DNA from: Streptosporangium sandarakinum
GTDB taxonomy: Bacteria; Actinomycetota; Actinomycetes; Streptosporangiales; Streptosporangiaceae
Direction of reading: 5' to 3'
Length of the DNA stretch: 64,000 nucleotides
NCBI RefSeq assembly: GCF_013409935.1
Contig: NZ_JACCCO010000002.1
Coordinates: 124,001-188,000, forward strand
Made by a program: the position numbers and the translations under genes. Shown here piece by piece: positions 25,801-34,350 of this stretch (positions within the stretch are counted from its first letter, which is position 1; the number at the start of each line of letters is the position of its first letter). The notes under the pieces were generated by a model that was given only the letters and a program-made list of their open reading frames with translations, did not search any database and had not been told where the DNA came from.

Positions 25801-26210
25801 ATGAGCGCGACGGCTTCGAGGCCGACCTGAAGCTGATGCTCAAAGACGCCTGGATCGACACGATCGGCGACACACGCGGCGTGCTCGCCTCGATCGTCGC
25901 CGAGTCCCAGCACGACCCCGACCTGGCCGCGGAGTTCCGCAAACGCCTCATCAGCCCCGCCAGCGCACTGGTCGCAGAGCGCATCCGCCGAGCCCAGGCG
26001 GACGGACAGGTCGCCGCCGACATCGACCCGCACCGCGTCATCGAGCTGATCTACGCCCAGCTGTACTACCGGCTGCTCATCGCACCCGGACCCCACGACG
26101 AGGCGTACGTCGACGACGTCGCCGAACTCGCCATGCGCGGACTCAGGCCCGCCCGCCAGAACGACCGACCGGCCACCCAGGACGACACGGGCACAGAAAC
26201 CGAACGGTGA
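25801..26210 (+). pseudogene. TetR-family regulator, DNA-binding domain deleted
   Basis: A strong ribosome site (GGAGGTGAC) leads into ATG 25801, which encodes only nine residues before a stop. A different frame then carries DGFEADLKLMLKDAWIDTIG and the ligand-binding C-terminal domain (AEFRKRLISPASALVAERIRRAQ, HRVIELIYAQLYYRLLI), typical of TetR proteins. The helix-turn-helix of about 50 residues is gone and the junction is out of frame. ATG 25836 could give a 124-residue effector domain without DNA binding. It is opposite the truncated deacetylase, probably its former target. Confidence 0.75.
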
Positions 26211-26344
26211 CACCCTCGGCCCGCGGACCCGGGCGGCGCCACCCCCGAACCCCGTCCCTTTTGCGGCTTTTGACCGAGGATCTCCGTACGGCCGGGACGA
26301 TCTCCCGGTGGACGAGGAGAGTATGACTGATCTACCCTTCCGGT

Positions 26345-26611
26345 ATGACGAAGCGGATCACCATCTCCCTGCCCGACGACCTCGCCGACGAGGCCCAGGG
26401 ATCGGGCAACGCCTCCGGCTACATCGCCGGCGCCCTGCGCGAGCAGCGCCGCATCCGCGACGGCATGGCCGCCCTGGAACGCCTCTGGGGCCCCGGCTGG
26501 GCCGACGGCATCAGCGACGCCGACCGCACCCGCGCCAGCCGCCTGTTCGACACCCCGCCCGAGCAGGCCCGCCCCGCCGGCACCCGCCGCCCCTCCCAGG
26601 ACGTGGCGTGA
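26345..26611 (+). CDS. Ribbon-helix-helix antitoxin-like protein
   Basis: An 88-residue protein. The N-terminal TKRITISLPDDLADEA is a classical ribbon-helix-helix strand and helix (CopG/VapB type), followed by SGYIAGALREQRRI. The Pro-rich tail (TPPEQARPAGTRR) would contact or neutralise a toxin. The next gene starts at its stop (GTGA overlap), the usual layout of a toxin-antitoxin operon, which RHH antitoxins repress. No strong Shine-Dalgarno precedes ATG 26345, so the message may be leaderless. Confidence 0.72.
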   Translation: MTKRITISLPDDLADEAQGSGNASGYIAGALREQRRIRDGMAALERLWGPGWADGISDADRTRASRLFDTPPEQARPAGTRRPSQDVA

Positions 26612-27054
26612 GCACCGGACCCGAAGGACTCACCGGCCACGTCCTCGACTACGACGCCCTCTGCCACCTCCTCGACGGCAAAAGCGACTACGGCCGGGAG
26701 ATCGTCCGCCAGTCCGTCCTGCGCAACACCACCCTCCTGCTGCCCGCGCTGGCCGCCCAGTGCGCCGCCGCGCTGCGCCCCGCCCAGACCGACGCGCTGC
26801 TGGCCGTACCGGTGATCACGATCGGCGCCCTCACCGCCGCCGACGTCGCCGCCACCACCCGCCTCGGCCCCGCCCTGACCGCCCCCTCCCGCAGACGCCC
26901 GCCCGGCGGCGAACGCGACGCCGAACTCGTCGCCGCCCTCGCCGCCACCCACGCCGTACTGCTGGCCGAATCCCGCGGCGGATGGCGCATCGTCACCCCC
27001 ACCCCGCACCTGTACGACGGCGCACCCGGCGTCCGCCTGGAGATCCTCCCCTGA
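26608..27054 (+). CDS. PIN-domain-like toxin candidate of a toxin-antitoxin pair
   Basis: A 148-residue protein. It opens with a strand and acidic residues (HVLDYDAL, about 10-17), has central helices, then GERDAELVAALAATHAVLLAE (about 98-118) and GGWRIVTPTPHLYDG (about 120-134), matching the order of PIN ribonucleases. The last acidic position (usually T-x-D) reads T-P-T here, so the fold is degenerate or divergent. GTG 26608 overlaps the antitoxin stop. A VapC-like role, cutting RNA when free of antitoxin, is inferred from context more than sequence. Confidence 0.6.
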   Translation: MSTGPEGLTGHVLDYDALCHLLDGKSDYGREIVRQSVLRNTTLLLPALAAQCAAALRPAQTDALLAVPVITIGALTAADVAATTRLGPALTAPSRRRPPGGERDAELVAALAATHAVLLAESRGGWRIVTPTPHLYDGAPGVRLEILP

Positions 27055-27254
27055 ACACCCCCGGCAGAGCCGCGCAGCCCCCCTCCCCTCCTCTGCCGGG
27101 CCACCCGCCCCCGCGAGCCCCCCGCGAAGCCCCCGAACGGCCACCCGGCGGCCCACCGGACGCGCCCGGGAAAGAACCGCGGATGACAGGCCCCGCGAGC
27201 CACCCCTAAAGTGGAGCGCGTCAGCGCCCCTCCGATCCACGCAGGTCGCCTACC

Positions 27255-27728
27255 GTGCCCACCGATCCCCCGGGGTTCGAGCTGCCACTGCGGCTCCTCC
27301 TCGGCTTCCGCGTCCTCATCGACGACCTGCACGCCGAACTCGCCCGCCAGGGCCACCCCGACATGCGGCCCATGCACGGCTTCGTACTGCAGGCCATCGG
27401 CCGCGGCGGCACCACCGCCGCCGACCTCGGCCGCATACTGGGCATCTCCAAGCAGGCCGCCGGCAAGACCATCGACACCCTCCAGAACCTCGGCTACGTC
27501 GAACGCGGCCACGACCCCGGCGACGCCCGCCGCAAAGTCGTCCGCCTCACCCCGCGCGGCATCGACAGCCTGATCCGCTCGGCACAGATCTTCGACGAAC
27601 TACGCGCCCGCTGGGCCGCCGTCATCGGAGCGGAACGGCTACGCGCCCTGGAGGCCGACCTGCGCGCCCTCACCCCCGGCGACCTCTTCCGCCTCGACGT
27701 ACCAGGCTGGTTCGGCGGCCACCACTGA
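27255..27728 (+). CDS. MarR-family transcriptional regulator
   Basis: A 157-residue winged-helix regulator: recognition region TTAADLGRILGISKQAAGKTI (about 56-76) and wing GHDPGDARRKVVRLT (about 86-100). GTG 27255 is chosen. It is convergent with a LysE-type exporter and lies 200 bases after the toxin gene. Its target is not evident. Confidence 0.87.
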   Translation: MPTDPPGFELPLRLLLGFRVLIDDLHAELARQGHPDMRPMHGFVLQAIGRGGTTAADLGRILGISKQAAGKTIDTLQNLGYVERGHDPGDARRKVVRLTPRGIDSLIRSAQIFDELRARWAAVIGAERLRALEADLRALTPGDLFRLDVPGWFGGHH

Positions 27729-27789
27729 CCACCAGGCCACCGCCGATCACCAGGCCACTACCGAACCCGCAAGCCCGCAAGACGGCCGC

Positions 27790-28458
27790 TCACCCCGCGA
27801 CGGCCACCCCACCGGAACGGTCGGCGGCCACCCGGACCGCCACCGCCGCCAGCATCGTCCCCGTCAGATAACGCCACACCCGCGCCCACCCGGGCCGCCG
27901 GCCCAGAAACCCCGCCACCGACCCGGCCGACACCACGATCAACGCGTTCACCGACACCGCCACGGTGATCTGCACCAGCCCCAGCACCAGGCTCTGCGCC
28001 GCCGCGCCACCCCGCGCCGGATCCACGAACTGCGGCAGCACCGACACGTACAGCACCGCGATCTTCGGGTTGAGGAGATTCGTCACCAACCCTCCCGAGA
28101 ACAACCGCCCCGCGCCCTCGGCCCGCACCACACCCTCGGCCCGCGCCGCGAACCCGCCCGGAACCACCGCGGCACCCGGCCGCACCGCCTGCCACGCCAG
28201 CCACAGCAGATAGGCCGCCCCGGCGAACTTCACCGCGGTGTACAGCCCCGGCACCACCGCGAACACCGCCGCGAGCCCCGCCACCGCCGCCAGCAGATAC
28301 ACCGCGAACCCCGCGGCGACCCCCGCCAGCGCGATCAGACCCGCCCGGCGGCCCTGCCCCACCGACCGCGACACCAGATGAACCATGTTCGGCCCCGGCG
28401 TCAGAACCACACCCAGCGCAACCCCCGCGGCCCCGATGACCGCACCCGTGGACACCAT
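27790..28458 (-). CDS. LysE/RhtB-family amino acid exporter
   Basis: A 222-residue membrane protein with six hydrophobic segments. The first helix is followed by the family hallmark LTPGPNMVHLVSRSVGQGRRAG (about 18-39), and FSGGLVTNLLNPKIAVLYVS (about 119-138) is the second conserved loop. The ATG at 28458 has GAGGA eight bases upstream; the frame extends further but without homology. Such proteins export amino acids, homoserine lactones or analogues. Confidence 0.88.
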   Translation of the reverse strand: MVSTGAVIGAAGVALGVVLTPGPNMVHLVSRSVGQGRRAGLIALAGVAAGFAVYLLAAVAGLAAVFAVVPGLYTAVKFAGAAYLLWLAWQAVRPGAAVVPGGFAARAEGVVRAEGAGRLFSGGLVTNLLNPKIAVLYVSVLPQFVDPARGGAAAQSLVLGLVQITVAVSVNALIVVSAGSVAGFLGRRPGWARVWRYLTGTMLAAVAVRVAADRSGGVAVAG

Positions 28459-28691
28459 GACCGCATCCTCACCCCACCCCGTCACCCCGGGAAACAGCCA
28501 ATCCCGCCAAGTGGCCCACCCCGGCCCTCCGCTCGGGTCGCCGTCACCAGGGGCGAAGTGGCTCTGGGTGATCGTGATTCGAGTGGCCCGCATGATGAAA
28601 GGCATCTTGAGACGAGGGCAATGCAGCTGAGCGTCGCGTTTCAGGTTCGCTACGTCACGATCGCAACTCGAACATACTGGTCCATAGCCGC

Positions 28692-29267
28692 ATGATTACA
28701 AACCATGTTCCTCCTGGCGCTCCGCTGGAGATCGGGAGAAAGGGTGCGGGCATGCGACGCGAAGGGCAAGAACGGAATCCTGGTGAAGCTCGCCACGGCG
28801 GCGCTGGAGCTGCCGGAGGAGATCTCCGCAAGGCGTTGTATCCCGTGGTCGGCGAGCGGACGCTGGAAGACATCATCGCCGAGGCCAAGGCGAACGAGAA
28901 GGAACTGCGCCGCGAAATCCACGAGGGCCTGAACGTGGTGGAGAAATGGGATTCGGCCAACAAGGACGTCTTCTACGGTAAGGCCGGTGATCCGACCGGC
29001 GGCGACCGTGAGCATGTCGAGGTCTCCGCGCTGGCCCTTCACCTGGTCCAGGCGGCGGTCGTCTACCTGAACACCAGGATGGTACAGATCGTCCCGGCCG
29101 AGCCGAAGTGGCGAAAGAGGCTCACCGACGCCGACCGGCGCGGCCTGTCGGCTCTGTTTTGGAGTCATCTGAACCTGTACGGCAAGTTCGAGCTGGACAT
29201 GAGCAAACAGCTCGACCTCGGGCCGGGCCTGAGCGCCCAGGTTCAACAGTCAGATGATCCACTCTGA
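28692..29267 (+). pseudogene. Tn3-family transposase, C-terminal remnant
   Basis: The second half of this 191-codon frame matches the extreme C-terminus of Tn3-type transposases: RREIHEGLNVVEKWDSANKD, an ALALHLVQAAVVYLNTRMVQ helix in place of the usual LNLLVNAIVVWNT, and LSALFWSHLNLYGKFELD near the end. The remaining 800 or so residues, with the DDE catalytic residues, are missing. The first 55 residues lack clear homology and may cross a frameshift. Base composition is lower in G+C than neighbours. No resolvase or intact terminal repeats were found. Confidence 0.75.
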
Positions 29268-29335
29268 GCCTTGGATCCACGGAGCCGAATATGGGCGCGA
29301 ATACCCTGAAAGAGGGAGTGGGTCTGTCGGGACGC

Positions 29336-30130
29336 TCACATGATGTCTCGCCGCAACGGGGCCGCGACGGCGATGGCAACCGCGATCAGGGCATAGCCGA
29401 CCAAGACGCCACCACCTGCCGGCGCGGACAGGAGCCGGGCTGCGGAGGTACCGGTCTGACCGGCCACGGCGTCCGCCAGATAGGTGAAGCCGGTCAGCGC
29501 GGCAGTGGCGCCGCCCGGGAGATACGGATAGAGCACTTTGATCCCCGGGACGAACATCAACACGGTTTCGATCATGTAGAAATAGGCGCCGACGGCGACG
29601 AGAGCGGTCACCTGGTTGCGGAGGAGAGCGCCCACGGCGACGCCCAGCAGGGTGTAGACCCCCATGGTCAGGGCGATGCGGGCCAGCAAGGCCGCGACCA
29701 TGACGGTCGGCAGGCCGAGCGTGATGCCCTTGAGCATGGCCACGCCGAACAGAGCGCCGCCGGCCACAGCCGCGGCTATCGCGCCGTAGGCGAGCCCGGC
29801 CCCGGTGTAGATCGCCAGCTTGGCTGCCAGCCAGGTCCAGCGTCTGGGAGCGAACAACGTCGTGGTGGTGATGGTCCTGTGCCGGTACTCCGAGGACACG
29901 GCGATGGTGCCGAGCAGAGCGGGGGCGAAGACGGTGAAGCCCAGCAGGCCCAGCAGCATGTGGGTGCCTTGGGCGGTGTCCAGCCCGGGCAGCGGAGGGG
30001 TGAAGTTTTCCGGCCCGGCAAGTGCGAGCAGGCCGATGAGCGCTCCGCTGCCCAGCGCGGCCAGCAGACCCCACAGCCAGAGCCTGGTGCCGGCCAGGCG
30101 TGTCCATTCCGCGGCAAGGAGTGCGGTCAT
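29336..30130 (-). CDS. ABC-2 type transporter permease
   Basis: A 264-residue membrane protein with six hydrophobic segments. The first is preceded by AAEWTRLAGTRLW, and the cytoplasmic SSEYRHRTITTTTLFAPRR (about 78-96) is the coupling region typical of this family (consensus EYRxGTI). It forms the channel of the ATPase encoded upstream, whose stop it overlaps by four bases. Third gene of a three-gene minus-strand operon divergent from a YtrA-type regulator. Confidence 0.88.
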   Translation of the reverse strand: MTALLAAEWTRLAGTRLWLWGLLAALGSGALIGLLALAGPENFTPPLPGLDTAQGTHMLLGLLGFTVFAPALLGTIAVSSEYRHRTITTTTLFAPRRWTWLAAKLAIYTGAGLAYGAIAAAVAGGALFGVAMLKGITLGLPTVMVAALLARIALTMGVYTLLGVAVGALLRNQVTALVAVGAYFYMIETVLMFVPGIKVLYPYLPGGATAALTGFTYLADAVAGQTGTSAARLLSAPAGGGVLVGYALIAVAIAVAAPLRRDIM

Positions 30131-31008
30131 CGGGAACCTCCGGTGAGGTGCAGGAACGCCTGTTCGAGGGTGGGACGTTCGGGGGTGATCTCGTGCAGCG
30201 TGACGCCGTGGGAGGCGGCCGCGGCGGCGACCTGCGCGGTGCTGAGGCCGTGGATGCGAAGGAGGTCCGGTTGCGGATGTTCCACCCGGACTCCGCTCGC
30301 CATCAGCCTGGCCGCGAACAGGTCCGCTTGCGGGGCGCGGACCAGCACGGTGGCTGTGCCGTACAGGCCGGTGATGGGCCCGGTGGTGACCAGCCGTCCG
30401 TCGCGGATCACCACCACGTGGTCGGCCATGTGCTCGATCTCGCCGAGCACATGGCTGGAGATGAGGATGGTGCGGCCGTCGGCGGCCAGCTCGCGGACGA
30501 ACTGCCGCAGCCAGGCGATGCCTTCGGGGTCCAGGCCGTTGCTCGGTTCGTCCAGCAGCAGCACCTGGGGGTCGCCGAGCAGCGCGGTGGCCAGGCTGAG
30601 GCGTTGCCGCATGCCGGTGGACAGGGTGCGCGTGGGGCGGCCGGCGAAGGCCGACACCCCGGTCAGGTCAGCGACCTGGTTGACCCGGGCCGTGCCGTGC
30701 CGGCCCATGCGGGCGTAGACCCGCAGGTGGTCGTGGGCGGTGTGGGCGGGGTGGAAGCCCGCGCCGTCCAGCACGGCTCCGACGGCGGCCGACGGGTGGG
30801 GCAGGTCGGCGTAGCGGTGACCGCCGAACGTGGCGGTGCCGGAGGTCGGCGTGACCAGGCCCAACATCATCCGCATGGTGGTGGTCTTGCCGGCGCCGTT
30901 CGGCCCCAGGAATCCCGTCACGACGCCCGCTCCGGCCTCGAAACTGAGGTCGGTGACGGCACTGATCGGCCCGAACGCCTTGGTCAGGCCCCGCGCCTCG
31001 ATGTTCAT
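30127..31008 (-). CDS. ABC transporter ATP-binding protein
   Basis: A 293-residue ATPase: Walker A GPNGAGKTTT (about 35-44), signature LSTGMRQRL (about 134-142; STGM replaces the usual SGGQ), Walker B VLLLDEPSNGLDP (about 154-166) and His in LISSHVLGE (about 186-194). The STGM form is normal for YtrB/BcrA-like exporters, which confer or sense resistance to cell-wall-active peptides. Overlaps with genes on both sides indicate one transcript. The substrate is unknown. Confidence 0.9.
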   Translation of the reverse strand: MNIEARGLTKAFGPISAVTDLSFEAGAGVVTGFLGPNGAGKTTTMRMMLGLVTPTSGTATFGGHRYADLPHPSAAVGAVLDGAGFHPAHTAHDHLRVYARMGRHGTARVNQVADLTGVSAFAGRPTRTLSTGMRQRLSLATALLGDPQVLLLDEPSNGLDPEGIAWLRQFVRELAADGRTILISSHVLGEIEHMADHVVVIRDGRLVTTGPITGLYGTATVLVRAPQADLFAARLMASGVRVEHPQPDLLRIHGLSTAQVAAAAASHGVTLHEITPERPTLEQAFLHLTGGSR

Positions 31009-31361
31009 GCCATCACCGCGATCAGCCGGCGCTGAAGCTGTTCGGCGCCCGGGACACTGAGGATCAGCTCGTCGTGGCCCCGCACCCGGCTCTTCAGGAC
31101 GATCCGCAGGCCGCTGTCCTCCCGCCGGGCGGCGACCAGACGCTTGACGCCGGTCAGGGACGTCCAGGTGCCGGCCTTGATGACGCCGGAGACGAGCAGG
31201 CCGTAGTGCGTGCCCGTGGCAGCTCCAAGCGGCCGGTCGAGCAGGTGCACCTCAGCGATCGCCCTCAGCGGCACGCTCACAGCGCCGGCCCTGGTGAACA
31301 ACCGTGCCCATGGGGCGAAGCGGACGGTCAGCGTTTCCTGGCGGATCTCTACCTGCAGCAT
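31005..31361 (-). CDS. Small protein, possibly PH-like fold, first gene of ABC operon
   Basis: A 118-residue, strand-rich protein (LQVEIRQETLTVRF, VSVPLRAIAEVHLLD, TWTSLTGVKRLVAA, RIVLKSRVRGHDELILSV) ending in an amphipathic helix. The alternating strands recall bacterial PH-like domains, but I cannot name a family with confidence. ATG 31361 has GGAGG seven bases upstream and is preferred over ATG 31382. It overlaps the ATPase start (ATGA), so it belongs to the transporter operon and is probably an accessory factor. Confidence 0.7.
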   Translation of the reverse strand: MLQVEIRQETLTVRFAPWARLFTRAGAVSVPLRAIAEVHLLDRPLGAATGTHYGLLVSGVIKAGTWTSLTGVKRLVAARREDSGLRIVLKSRVRGHDELILSVPGAEQLQRRLIAVMA

Positions 31362-31386
31362 GATGTGCCCTCCGAATGCCATCTGT

Positions 31387-31410
31387 TCTATTAGTTGTAT
31401 ATCAGATAGA
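31387..31410. promoter_or_regulatory. Imperfect dyad in divergent GntR/ABC promoter
   Basis: TCTATTAGTT (31387-31396) and ATCAGATAGA (31401-31410) form an imperfect inverted repeat around GTAT, with 7 of 10 positions symmetric, in an AT-rich 57-base gap. Position between the divergent operons and nearness to the regulator start fit an autorepressed YtrA-type operator. Confidence 0.5.
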
Positions 31411-31418
31411 GTTGTGGC

Positions 31419-31808
31419 GTGCAGCTGACCCTTGACCTCGACAGCGAGGTCCCGATCTACCAGCAGATCCGGGACCGGATCGTGGAGGCGATCGCTAGAC
31501 GGCAGGCGCGCGAAGGCGACCCGTTACCCTCCACGCGGCAACTCGCCGCGGATTTCGGCATCAACTTTCATACCGTGAACAAGGCCTACGACCTGCTACG
31601 ACAGCAGGGCGTGATCCGGATCAACCGCAAGAGCGGCGCGGTCGTACGGCGTGATGCCGCCACCGGCCCGCCCGGGGCCCCCTTTATCGACGACTGGGAG
31701 GGACACATGCGTGTGCTGCTGGCAGAAGCCACCGTTCATGGCATGGACCGGCAGGATGTGCTGCGCCGATGTGAGGCGCTACTGATCGGTTTCGAGGAGG
31801 GCGCATGA
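31419..31808 (+). CDS. GntR-family regulator, YtrA subfamily
   Basis: A 129-residue regulator: an N-terminal winged helix (VPIYQQIRDRIVEAIARRQ, LPSTRQLAADFGINFHTVNKAYDLL at about 42-66) and a short C-terminal dimerisation helix, the size class of YtrA proteins that control ABC transporters. GTG 31419 has no obvious ribosome site, so the transcript may be nearly leaderless. It is divergent from the ABC operon and overlaps the next gene by ATGA, so it probably represses both units until a cell-envelope signal arrives. Confidence 0.88.
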   Translation: MQLTLDLDSEVPIYQQIRDRIVEAIARRQAREGDPLPSTRQLAADFGINFHTVNKAYDLLRQQGVIRINRKSGAVVRRDAATGPPGAPFIDDWEGHMRVLLAEATVHGMDRQDVLRRCEALLIGFEEGA

Positions 31809-32950
31809 TCCTGACCCTTTGCGCCAGCGTGATCCTCATCGCGCTGGTCACGTCCCTGATGCTGGCGCTTCCGGCGCTGGCCAGGCCCACCCTGCCGTTC
31901 GGAGTGCGCGTGGGCATCCAGCGGGTGGGCGATCCCGTCATCGTCGCGGCGCGTCGGTTCTACGCTCGCCTGACCGTCCTGGTGGCTGTGATCGCTGCGG
32001 TGATCTCGATCCTGGCGCTGCTGCTCTCGGGATCTGCCATCACGATCGGCCTCACCACGACGGTGGTGATGACCGTGGACCTGCTGCTGTTCTACCGCGC
32101 TCATCGCATGGTCCGCGCCGCCAAGCTCGCCGGCGGGTGGGCGGCCGAGCGTCGTCAGGGCGTCACCGTGGACACCACCTTCCGCACCGACCCGGTCCGC
32201 GTGCCGTGGTTGTGGAGCCTTCCCGCCCTGGCCGTGCTGCTGCTCACCGCGGGCATCGGCTGGGCGCGCTACGACGGACTGCCCGCCACGCTACCGCTGT
32301 CTCTCGGGTACGGCACAGCCCCCTCACAGCGTGAGCCGACAACGGTGCTGAGCGCCTTCCAGCCGGTGATCTACCAGATCGCCATCACCCTGATCGTTCT
32401 CGTCACGGTCCTGGCCGTACTGCGCGCCCGCCCCGACCTCGATGCCGCCAGACCCCAAGGCTCAGCCCGCCGCTACCGCACCTACCTGCGCGGCGTCGCG
32501 ACGATGTCGCTGCTGTCGGCGGCCTGCCTGAACCTCAGCCTGTTCTTCACAGGTCTACGGCTGTGGGAGATCGTCACTCCTGCGATCGTCTGGGAGGTGG
32601 TCATCTTCGCCCCGCTCATCGTGCTGCTGGGCGGCTGGCTGATCTGGGAGATCAAGGTGGGCCAGGCCGGGCACCGGCTCCCCGCCCTGCCAGGCGAGGA
32701 ACTGGAGGACTCCGGGGTCGGCCCGCGCGAGGACGACCGCCACTGGTTCCTCGCCGGCGCCGTCTACGTCAACCGCCGCGACCCGGCCCTGCTCGTGCAC
32801 GCCCGTCTCGGCTCCTCCTCGTGGACCCTCAACCTCGGCCATCCGATCGCCTGGCTCCTGCTCGGCGTCCTCGCCGTCGCCTTGATCGTGTTCGCGGGGC
32901 TGGCGCTGGCAGACGTCGTCGATCTGCCGGAGAAGCACAACCTCTTCTGA
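31805..32950 (+). CDS. DUF1648/DUF5808 membrane protein
   Basis: A 381-residue protein with about seven membrane helices (about 1-20, 50-68, 72-92, 135-153, 188-207, 227-250, 257-275) and a final helix near 350-372. The segment WARYDGLPATLPLSLGYG resembles DUF1648. The cytoplasmic stretch DDRHWFLAGAVYVNRRDPALLVHARLG... (about 304-330) is DUF5808. Such proteins commonly follow YtrA-like regulators in actinobacteria. The ATGA overlap with the regulator gene indicates cotranscription. Function unknown; an envelope-stress accessory role is inferred. Confidence 0.8.
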   Translation: MILTLCASVILIALVTSLMLALPALARPTLPFGVRVGIQRVGDPVIVAARRFYARLTVLVAVIAAVISILALLLSGSAITIGLTTTVVMTVDLLLFYRAHRMVRAAKLAGGWAAERRQGVTVDTTFRTDPVRVPWLWSLPALAVLLLTAGIGWARYDGLPATLPLSLGYGTAPSQREPTTVLSAFQPVIYQIAITLIVLVTVLAVLRARPDLDAARPQGSARRYRTYLRGVATMSLLSAACLNLSLFFTGLRLWEIVTPAIVWEVVIFAPLIVLLGGWLIWEIKVGQAGHRLPALPGEELEDSGVGPREDDRHWFLAGAVYVNRRDPALLVHARLGSSSWTLNLGHPIAWLLLGVLAVALIVFAGLALADVVDLPEKHNLF

Positions 32951-33105
32951 ACTTGGATGACCAACCTCGCAACCACGCAGAGCAACGACAATCACTCGGC
33001 GCTACATCACCCCTGATGACGGTGACCCGAACGGGGGGGCTACCCCCACCGCACAGACCCGGCACGGCGGTTTCACCCCCACCCCACAGTGGCAGGCTCA
33101 CAACC

Positions 33106-34275
33106 ATGGACGAGGAATGGGACCTGGTGGTCATCGGAGGCGGCCCCGCCGGATCAGCCGCCGCCCTGCAAGCCAGGCGACTCCGCCCCGACGCACGCAT
33201 CCTCCTGCTGGACCGCGCGGACTTCCCCCGCGACAAGGCCTGCGGCGACGGCATCGCCGCCCACGCCCGCGACGAACTCGCCCACCTCGGCCTCGACGGC
33301 ATCATCGACGACTACCGCCCCACCCCCCGACTGGCCGTCATCTCCCCCGGCGGCGCCCGCGTCGAAGCCGCCGTCGCCCGCCCCAACCACGTCGTCCCCC
33401 GCACCGTCTTCGACGCCCGCCTCATCGACGCCGCCCGCGCCCACGACATCGAGGTCCGCCGCCACCGCGTCCGCACCCTCACCACCCGCGGCGGACTCCC
33501 CCTCATCGACGACACCATCACCGCCCGCACCGTCATCGCCGCCGACGGCGCCAACTCCACCGTCCGCCGCCTCCTCGGCCTGCCCCCCTCCCCCGACCGG
33601 CACACCGCCATCGCCGTACGCGGCTACGCCGACGTCCCCGCCGACGACGACACCCAGCTCATCGCCATGCAGAAAGACGGCTGGCCCGCCTACGCCTGGT
33701 CCTTCCCCATCGGCGACGGCACCGCCAACGTCGGCTTCGGCATGCTGCTACCCCGCCTGCGCGCCACCGGCCTGCCCGGCCGCCAGGTACTCCACGGCCG
33801 CCTGGCCGAACTGCTGCCCCACCTGCCCGCCCGCGACCTGCGCGCCCACCACTTGCCACTGTCCCCCGGCCGCCCCCGCCCCGGAGCCGGCCGCGTACTC
33901 CTCGCCGGCGACGCCGCCGGCCTCATCAACCCCCTCACCGGCGAAGGCATCTACTACGCCCTCGTCTCCGGCCGCCTGGCCGGCCAGGCCGCCGCCACCG
34001 CCGGCACCGACCCCCTGACCGCCTACCGCCACGCCCTGCGCGCCACCCTCGGACGCCACCTGCGCACCACCGACGCCCTCCACCTGGCCGCCCAGTCACC
34101 CGCCTTCATCGACGCCGCCGTCACCACCGCCGCCCACCGCCCCGAGGTCTTCGACCTCCTCGTCGAGGTCGGCCTGGGCGCCGGCACCGTACCGCCGCCA
34201 CTGGCCTGGGCCGTCGCCCGCCGCTGGCTGACGGCCGCCCTCCCCCTGCCCGGACGGCGCCACCACACCCCCTGA
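33106..34275 (+). CDS. Geranylgeranyl-reductase-family FAD-dependent oxidoreductase
   Basis: A 389-residue flavoprotein: dinucleotide-binding motif VVIGGGPAGSAAA (about 8-20), the DFPRDKACGDGI motif (about 41-52) characteristic of geranylgeranyl reductases, AADGANSTVRRLL (about 144-156) and the second FAD motif GDAAGLINPLTGEGIYYAL (about 268-286). It should reduce isoprenoid double bonds, for example menaquinone or lipid side chains, using reduced flavin. ATG 33106 lacks a strong ribosome site. The gene stands alone. Confidence 0.88.
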   Translation: MDEEWDLVVIGGGPAGSAAALQARRLRPDARILLLDRADFPRDKACGDGIAAHARDELAHLGLDGIIDDYRPTPRLAVISPGGARVEAAVARPNHVVPRTVFDARLIDAARAHDIEVRRHRVRTLTTRGGLPLIDDTITARTVIAADGANSTVRRLLGLPPSPDRHTAIAVRGYADVPADDDTQLIAMQKDGWPAYAWSFPIGDGTANVGFGMLLPRLRATGLPGRQVLHGRLAELLPHLPARDLRAHHLPLSPGRPRPGAGRVLLAGDAAGLINPLTGEGIYYALVSGRLAGQAAATAGTDPLTAYRHALRATLGRHLRTTDALHLAAQSPAFIDAAVTTAAHRPEVFDLLVEVGLGAGTVPPPLAWAVARRWLTAALPLPGRRHHTP

Positions 34276-34350
34276 ACCCGCCCCGCCCCCGGGTACGGAC
34301 CTCACACCCCGGGCCGTCCCACACCTCACCGCGCGGACCCGCACCGGACA

